From Bugulina stolonifera (Eukaryota; Bryozoa; Gymnolaemata; Cheilostomatida; Bugulidae): a stretch of DNA of 64,000 nt. Each line of letters starts with the position of its first letter. The first letter of the stretch is position 1. The stretch covers positions 7,420,733 through 7,484,732 of the forward strand of contig OW285188.1 in the NCBI GenBank assembly GCA_935421135.1. Direction: 5' to 3'. Positions 50,134 to 64,000 of this stretch are shown piece after piece. The notes beneath the pieces were generated by a model. The model searched no databases. It was given only the letters and a program-made list of their open reading frames with translations, and was not told the origin of the DNA. The position numbers and the translations under genes are program-made.

Positions 50134-53100
50134 ATGAGGTCGTTTTATCAGAGGGTCTGCAAGCCGGCAGCTTATACTTATGGAAGATGTACACCGCTCC
50201 CATGTTTATTTAATATACCGACAAGATTTTTATCACAAGCTAACTCTTTGAATAAAGATAAATCTTCAGATGGAGAAGTCTTATTCCCATCAGACATGGC
50301 TACTCACCGCAGTAGTAGGAAAAAAGGAACCAGTGACCAAACAGTGAAAGCATTTCGCCCGCCTGTAAGTAGCTATCTCATAACTTTAGGTGTCCAATTG
50401 CTCATTTTTTCAAGGCGAGCACGTGCAGGCTTACTTTGTATGGTGGTCATGGTATTAATGGTGCCATAATAATTGCTTTGTAGTAAAATAATATTATTTT
50501 GAGATCTTCTGCAGATTAATGTCATTCTAAAAAATAGTTACCACCAGGTACTGACCTTCTGTTCTACAAATTGGAAGACTAATTAAACTTCTCAAAAATA
50601 GCATTAAGTCATAACACCAACACCGGCTTGAGTTGAAATGATAGAGTGTATAGTAATAGATGATGACATATTATTATCACGGTACAGTATGCCTTGACCT
50701 CGGATAGACCCAACCTGCTGCAGTGGAGGACAATTCCACCAGGAATTACCGCTACTCGGTTCCGGGTGTTTTGGAATAACGAATTGTTACAGGTTGACCC
50801 GACCACCACATCCATACTCCTCTTTCCTGGCCAAGGGTCTCAGTTTGTTGGTATGGGAAAGAGGCTGTTGGAAAACAATGGTGTTCGAGAATACTACACC
50901 ATAGCCTCTGACATAGTCAAATATGATTTACTCAAACATTGTCTGGAGGGTCCAATAGAAACTTTGAGTAGAACAGATATCTGTCAGGTGGCTACACTGG
51001 TTACATCAGTGGCAGCTCTGCATGTGCTCAGAGACACCAACCCGCAGGTATGTGATGCATTATACATGATAGTATGCTAGGTCTTTGGTTGTTTGTCCTG
51101 GAGTTTTTGTTTTTCGTTAAGTAATAATTAGAAGTTGGGTGTATAGGTCTGCTGTTGAACACTTCACTGAATACTTGATAGACTAAAATATGAAGGATTT
51201 TATCCAGGATTGCATTGCGTGTTATCACACTTAGCTGGCTCGGGATTCTCAATCAAATGAGTGTTATTCTAGTTTGGTTGCTTGCATAGGGATAGGGTAG
51301 TTCACTGTCTCGCTGTACTGTATTATAGGTCTACATATTAATCATGGTCAGTCTGTCTTCAACTTCTGCATACACAGACCGTGCCGGCTGATCTACCCTA
51401 TTAGTTTATTATATCTTCTTTACAGGCTCTGGAGTCATGTGTCTCGGCTGCTGGGTTTAGTGTAGGAGAGTATGCTGCACTTGTCATGGCTGGTGCTATC
51501 AGCTTTGAAGACGGTGAGCATAATGTTTGACCACTAAATCCGGCTTATTTTGCATGTCATGAACTTGCCATCAGTTACTATTGCTCTACTAGCTATACTA
51601 TACAGTGTAGTTGTATGCTGTAAGGTGCAGTGTTGATGTATTTCGATAGCTTATGAATTTAGGTAATCTGTGATCAAACAAACTGGTAACATAACTTCCA
51701 TGTATAATTTATGTATAAAGAACTAAGACTATAGAACATTTCTCTCCTACAGTAGCTCTTACATACTAATTTTGTATGATATTGCAGCTGTACAATTGGT
51801 GCAAGCACGGGCTAATGCAATGCAGGCTGCTTCTGATCGTACCCCGTCTGGGTTGATGACTGTCTTTCTCACTCACAGCTCTAGACTAAAGTTTGCAATG
51901 ATGGCTGCCAGGGAGTTCTGTAGCCAACGGTTGGGTATTGAAGATGCAGTGTGCTCTATAGCTAACTACCTCTGTCACTCCGCCAAAGTTATCGGAGGAA
52001 ACATAGAGGTCAGTGTGTACTTATCATGGTCTGTACTGTGTTATACATGTATGAAGAGGTCAGTGTGTACTTATCATGGTTTGTAGAAGTTCATGTGTAC
52101 ATACAGTGAAGCTTGCTTAATTCAATCCTCAAAGGACCACCATGGTTGGTTGGAATTAGGTCTGAGTTTGAATTGTAAGATTACTTCACTTTTGAATTGA
52201 ATTTTTGAATTATCCGAGGCTGAATTAAGCAAGTTCCACTGTGCACATTTACATGTATTTTTGTTCCTTGCCTCTTTAGTTAAAAAAATATTCAAGTTAT
52301 TTAGTGGAGATTGCATTGTAAAAAGTAGACGGCTTGATTGGTCAGTTTTATGCTGATATTGCTGTGAAGCCATATTTATAATAAATTAAAATCTCTCAAC
52401 AATCAGAGGACTGATGGTCTAGTGGTATAAGTAATCGAACCGATAACACCTGCACCAATCCGTTGGTGCAGGTGGTACCGGGTTCGATCCTCGCACTGCC
52501 ACTCGGCTTGAAGTTCTTTTTTTGTTTTGTCCCACGTTAACGACCCCGTATTCTAGTCTAATGTCAATTACTAACCATATTTATATAGAACAAAAATATA
52601 TAATGCATGTATCATTGTGTGTACTGTGTTATAGTAAGGGTCAGTGTGCACATATCACGGCCTTTACTATATTATTATATAGAGTTCAGTGTGGACTGTG
52701 TTATACATACCTGGGCAGTGATAAGAACAGGTTCTATGACTATACTTTGATAATGTATATCATATTACCAGGCCTTAGAGTTTATCCAAGCTAACCGATC
52801 CGAGTTTTCACTGAGTAGAGTGAAGATGTTGCCTGTTAGCGGAGCATTCCACACCAAACTGATGCTGAGTGCAGCTGAGCAGTTCAGGGAGGTTTTGAAA
52901 GAGACAGAGTTTCGAGAGCCTGTAGTACCAGTCTATAGCAATGTACACGGGTATGTAGTACCAGTCTATAACATTGTACACAGGCATGTAATACCAGTCT
53001 ATAGCAATGTACACGGGTAAGTAATACCAGTCTATAGCAGTTTACACGGGTCTGTATGTTGTAAGGCTGAACTGTAGTGATACCGCTAAATAATGATCTC

Positions 53101-53705
53101 GTGTATATTGTGTGCCAGCTCTTACAGTCACAGCTAGATAATTTATTACCGCATCCACATATATCCGTGTATATCCATGTATATAGTTAGTTTGACACTG
53201 ACTAGCTGTGTACATAGTTCTACCATAACCTTGTACCTCTGTTATTTATGCTCAATGTTTGCGTAAGGGTTATGACTATCTATGCATGCCTGTTTACTTC
53301 CAGGAGTAATATACAGTATGTTTTATTCCGATATATACAATTTCTCTCTGGTTGCATTGCCATTATTGTTTTCCACTAAACAAATATCCTTGATAGTGTA
53401 GCAGTTACATGTACACACAGGTTGAAATGTTTTCCATCATAAGTAAACTAATGCATTGTCAGATGTAAATTTGGTGTTTCTGTTACAGAACAGCCTATAG
53501 GAATGCTAAAGGGATGAAGGTCTCTTTGGAACAACAACTATATATGCCAGTAAAGTGGGAACAGCTAATGCATACATTGTACCATAGACCTAAATCTCAA
53601 GCATTTCCCAATACATATGAGGTTGGGCCTGGCTCTCAGCTTGGTACTATGCTAAAGGTGGTGAACAACCAGGCTCACAAGTCCTACACTTCAGTGGAAG
53701 TGTAG
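50134..53705 (+). CDS. MCAT: Mitochondrial malonyl-CoA:ACP transacylase
   Basis: Transfers malonyl from CoA to mitochondrial acyl carrier protein, the extender-loading step of type II fatty-acid synthesis that feeds lipoate production. Exons: 50134-50364, 50793-51047, 51426-51513, 51788-52008, 52772-52950 and 53489-53705; 396 residues (vertebrate about 390). Residues 1-45 are Arg/Ser/aromatic-rich with almost no acids, fitting a mitochondrial presequence. FPGQGSQFVGMG lies at 88-99, nucleophile Ser174 in GFSVGEYAAL, and catalytic His292 in VSGAFHT; GPGSQLG is near the C-terminus. Exons 4 and 5 are both followed by tandem copies of their own donors. Intron 4 also holds a TA-type MITE (52104-52241) and a tRNA-derived insert (52408-52502). 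Confidence 0.94.
52009..52080 (+). repeat. 50-bp duplication of the MCAT exon 4 donor
   Basis: GTCAGTGTGTACTTATCATGG directly follows exon 4 (ends 52008) and recurs 50 bp later, again preceded by AGAG. Degenerate copies (GGTCAGTGTGCACATATCACGG and AGTTCAGTGTGGACTGTG) appear further into the intron at about 52640-52700, with GTACTGTGTTATA repeats between. Confidence 0.75.
52104..52241. mobile_element. TA-type MITE, CAGTG...CACTG ends
   Basis: Left end CAGTGAAGCTTGCTTAATTC, right end GAATTAAGCAAGTTCCACTG, forming inverted repeats of about 22 bp in MCAT intron 4. TA precedes the left end; the right flank is TG, so the duplication is degraded. It is related to the copy at 62287-62466. Ends and TA target suggest the pogo/Tigger branch of Tc1/mariner. 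Confidence 0.7.
52408..52502 (+). repeat. tRNA-derived insert (SINE head or tRNA pseudogene)
   Basis: Contains a box A match TGGTCTAGTGG (52415-52425) and a box B match GGTTCGATCC (52481-52490). Between them sits a stem CACCTGCACCAA / TTGGTGCAGGTG of 12 perfect pairs around a 4-base loop, far longer than any normal anticodon or variable arm. The 3' CACTGCC lacks a matching 5' acceptor strand, so it is not an intact tRNA gene. Confidence 0.6.
52922..53053 (+). repeat. 33-bp tandem repeat copying the end of MCAT exon 5 and its donor, 4 units
   Basis: Units 52922-52954, 52955-52987, 52988-53020 and 53021-53053, each built on GTAGTACCAGTCTATAGCAA then TGTACACGGG. The first is exonic and spans the exon 5 donor (CACGG|GTATGT, GT at 52951). 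The third carries a stronger donor, CACGG|GTAAGT (GT at 53017). The frame is open through units 2 and 3, so using it adds 66 nt, 22 residues, in frame. Confidence 0.92.
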
Positions 53706-54137
53706 GAGTGCATGAGAAGTATGATTGGTTGAGAGGATTTCCAACTCTGAGGTATCAGCGGCTAAGAATTGTGGGTAACTGTGTACAACATGAAGTTGTG
53801 GTGACCTCATACAAATGTGAATGGAGATTTGAAGGCTTATTACCATGACTCCGCCAATAACTGTAGTGAATCACAGTTTGGGTAATAGATAGAGTTGATA
53901 CACCTGTATGCACATAACTATGAACTATGCACAATAGATACACTATCATAGATGTAGGCCTGCATGTATATTCGATGATAGAAAGTAAATGTAATGCTCA
54001 CTTTGCGCGGTTTTAATGGAGCATTATATAATTCTAATTTCATACTATAATTACTATATATTTTGGTATCAGTGTACTACATTATATAATATGGCTAGGC
54101 CTAAATTGTATTGTGACAGTAGTTTTCTTTAGTGCAA

Positions 54138-54190
54138 TAATTTGAAATTGTCTTCCCCCTATCCCTAGAATAGGGAAGACAACTTGATAA
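54138..54190. repeat. Hairpin of the GTTGTC family (TTGTCTTCCC / GGGAAGACAA)
   Basis: Arms TTGTCTTCCCCCTAT and ATAGGGAAGACAA with outer AT-rich pairing, 440 bp downstream of the MCAT stop. Confidence 0.75.
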
Positions 54191-54649
54191 TTGAAGCTGG
54201 TAATAACATATCAGTTATCGTAATATACAATACGTTTACATTTACATGTATATTTTAAATACAGAATTGCATTATAGGCTGTACATACTGTCTGGTATTG
54301 TTTAAGTAAGTTGTTTACATATAAATACTTTATAACTTGGCACAATATCAGTAGTGTCTAGGCAGACCCTCAATTCTGAGTATGTCGGGTGGCATTTTTA
54401 TACCACGGCTATAGGTGTGTCTTATTTTATAGTGGTATGTGAGCTTACCAAGTTCTCACCACCACTCTTCAGTCACTGCCTGTTATGTACTCAGCGTAAA
54501 GCGCTGCTACAAGGTCGGAACAGACAGTGCTGGTGCTGCCGTTTTTCACCTGCCCGCCATGATGTGGCTGCTCTTGTATCGAAGAGGGCAGAGGTGGATC
54601 TTTATCCTGCATGCGGATGAGATACACAGTGGACCGCCATTATTATAAG

Positions 54650-54760
54650 TCCTGATCTGCAGGAACTGAGTGGTCAGCCTAAGCCTAAACAGCTTGTCAC
54701 CGCTGGGGAATCGAACCCAGGCTGTCTGGTCTAGGGTTAAGGGGTCACTGTACCACCAAT
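54650..54760 (-). repeat. tRNA-derived insert (SINE-like), minus strand
   Basis: On the minus strand: box A-like TGGTACAGTGACC (54743-54755) and box B GGTTCGATTCC (54707-54717) inside a plausible T-arm (GGG-TTCGATT-CCC). No matching acceptor stem was found. Distinct in sequence from the insert at 52408. Confidence 0.5.
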
Positions 54761-54793
54761 ATAAATTATGCTGTTTTGATGTGATAAGCAAGA

Positions 54794-54823
54794 AAGCAAG
54801 ATGCTGATATCAGCATCTTGCTT
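54794..54823. repeat. Perfect 30-bp palindrome
   Basis: Self-complementary over all 30 bases with no spacer, centred on GATATC (half-site AAGCAAGATGCTGAT). It lies just beyond the tRNA-derived insert. Confidence 0.9.
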
Positions 54824-56082
54824 GTACTTCTTTAATGTATTTACATTATTCTGTAGATGACATTAGTGGATTACTGCAGCACCTACTTACAGCTCCACAC
54901 TCAATAAAGTAGAGATAATAATTTTTACTAATGTTTTTCTGTTGTCACTCTTTGTGCAAGAATACTCAGTACTGTACAGCTATACCTGACCAAATATATC
55001 AGGCATATAGAGTTATGAGAGACAAAATTTAGTTCACTGTTAAAAGGTGCAATGCAGTTTACTAAACATACAAATACATGTAGCCTAGAATAATATGAAT
55101 ATTAGGAACTTGCTCATAGTTCGAATTACTGTGTCTTCAAACTTCTTATTATCATCCATCTCATGGAGGTTTTACTCACAGAGTTTAGCTACCATTCACA
55201 GGAAATAATGTGAAACAAATCAATGGTAGTGCATCATGATATTTTGTCTGTACTTCATAGCATAATGGAATTATTATATAATGCACATGTCCAACTCTAA
55301 TAGATCTCCATAAACATTGTCATGATCACTTGTACATGGCATCTCATCCATCAATATTACTTAGTTGGTAAATTGGTATTGTTTTGGCAGGAATAGGCAT
55401 TCAATGGGGACATTTATTAATAGGCAAAGTTGTCTTCTCATGATAAGATAACAAGGGTGGAAAACTTCAAGTATGATCAAAAACATGCTGAGTGTTTGCA
55501 TACTAACATCTTTTAGTAAAGTAAACCTCTTCAGAGAGCACTTGGAGATGGGAATCTTCCAGATTGTAAACAGGTTTCCTCATGTGAATAGGGAATAACT
55601 GAACAAGCGTGTGTTTTCAGCATACTAATTTGGTAACAGCAACTGTGTAGAATATTCAAGAGACAGTGTTTTCCCTATTCCAATTTACATGTATTGCATT
55701 ATATAAGAAAAATCCAAAACCAACTGCAAGATGGAAGTAGCAACAGGTGTTTCACATTTAAGTAAAATTTTATTCAAGAATAAAATATTGCTAAAAATTA
55801 AATTATATAATAACTATTTAACTGTTTCCTTTTCACATTCATACGGTAATATAAGCACATTTTGGAATATCTAAGACAGAGTAAAAAAGCTATGCAAGAT
55901 AAAACAAAATAAGAGCATAAGACAAGAAGTTGAGCACTGAGGCTAACTATAAGACAATACATGTCAAGGAACTATGACTAACCACCAGGATTAAGCTTCC
56001 CTAGTAAAATTGCACAGCTCTATATGGGTAACTAAAGTTGACTTAAACAGACAGGATAAAACTGTCCTCCACCTGCATAGTA

Positions 56083-63784
<7,702 letters not shown>

Positions 63785-63926
63785 ACTAACTATTCCAATT
63801 AAATAGAACAATGAATAAAGTACTAGCACGACAAGTCGCACTTCTATCACACAGGTTGAAAGCGATCTGGAGGGATTTGCCACAATTTATTTTAAATTTA
63901 TCCAGTCAACCGGTGGAAGCATTGTG
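63785..63926 (-). other. PLK1 5' UTR / proximal promoter
   Basis: About 140 bp between the chosen ATG and the CCAAT cluster. It includes an upstream in-frame ATG at 63881-63883. No TATA box was recognised. A TTTAAATTT stretch near 63889-63898 is only a loose match to a cell-cycle CHR element (TTYGAA). Confidence 0.4.
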
Positions 63927-63995
63927 ATTGGCTGTTCAGAATTCACTAATCTAGAACGGATTTTCTATTGGTTCACATGATTGTGCTCAGCCAAT
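63927..63995 (-). promoter_or_regulatory. CCAAT-box cluster upstream of PLK1
   Basis: ATTGG at 63927-63931 and 63967-63971 (CCAAT in the PLK1 sense, 40 bp apart) and an opposite-facing CCAAT at 63991-63995. Multiple CCAAT boxes bound by NF-Y are characteristic of mitotic-gene promoters. Position 140-215 bp upstream of the ATG fits. Confidence 0.5.
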
Positions 63996-64000
63996 GGGTT

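Larger units (their letters stand above)
53706..56082. other. Convergent 3' region of MCAT and PLK1
   Basis: No coding exon supported. Contains a GTTGTC hairpin (54138-54190), a tRNA-derived insert on the minus strand (54650-54760), a 30-bp perfect palindrome (54794-54823), and a weak GTTGTCTTCTC / GTGGAAAAC pair near 55430-55470. Short ORFs at 54354-54791 overlap the tRNA-derived insert and look spurious. Confidence 0.55.

Noticed and set aside
63785..63883. Upstream PLK1 start at 63883
   Set aside because: In frame, but it adds a hydrophobic segment that PLK1 proteins lack; the ATG at 63782-63784 gives a normal N-terminus.

Overview
This window is nuclear DNA from an animal. It is AT-rich, with GT-AG introns from under 100 bp to several kb, and its genes are animal-specific or animal-typical: UNC79, MSL1, type II PIP kinase (PIP4K2), CISD3, mitochondrial MCAT and PLK1. 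Dense small DNA transposons, intronic minisatellites and diverged but complete proteins suggest an invertebrate, possibly an early-branching one such as a sponge. That placement is an inference. No sequence search was possible.

Seven host genes were assembled by joining exons by eye with consistent splice phases. In order: (1) UNC79, + strand, the last nine exons (712-4875). (2) A 13-exon, 592-residue gene I do not recognise, - strand (7905-23364). (3) MSL1, - strand (25005-29303), 551 residues. (4) PIP4K2, + strand (31772-43639), 403 residues. Its first coding intron holds a complete, apparently intact Sola-like DNA transposon (32646-35678) encoding a 676-residue transposase. (5) CISD3, - strand (44941-46558), 111 residues. 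(6) MCAT, + strand (50134-53705), 396 residues. (7) PLK1, - strand (56083-63784), 599 residues. UNC79/gene 2, PIP4K2/CISD3 and MCAT/PLK1 converge tail to tail. MSL1/PIP4K2 and CISD3/MCAT diverge head to head. The genes do not form one pathway. MCAT (mitochondrial fatty-acid synthesis) and CISD3 (mitochondrial Fe-S protein) both carry plausible mitochondrial presequences.

The most unusual feature is a recurring class of tandem repeats seeded on 5' splice sites. In UNC79, PIP4K2 (two exons) and MCAT (two exons) the end of an exon plus its donor has been copied in tandem into the intron. In UNC79 (33 bp, about 20.7 copies) and MCAT exon 5 (33 bp, 4 copies) the period is 11 codons and the frame stays open, so alternative donor use would add in-frame peptide repeats. 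In PIP4K2 exon 4 the copied donors have lost the GT.

Other notable items are a family of short hairpins built on a GTTGTC/GACAAC core, several MITEs with clear target-site duplications (hAT 8 bp, TA-type), tRNA-derived inserts, a GC-rich LTR-like island, and CCAAT clusters upstream of PLK1 and MSL1.
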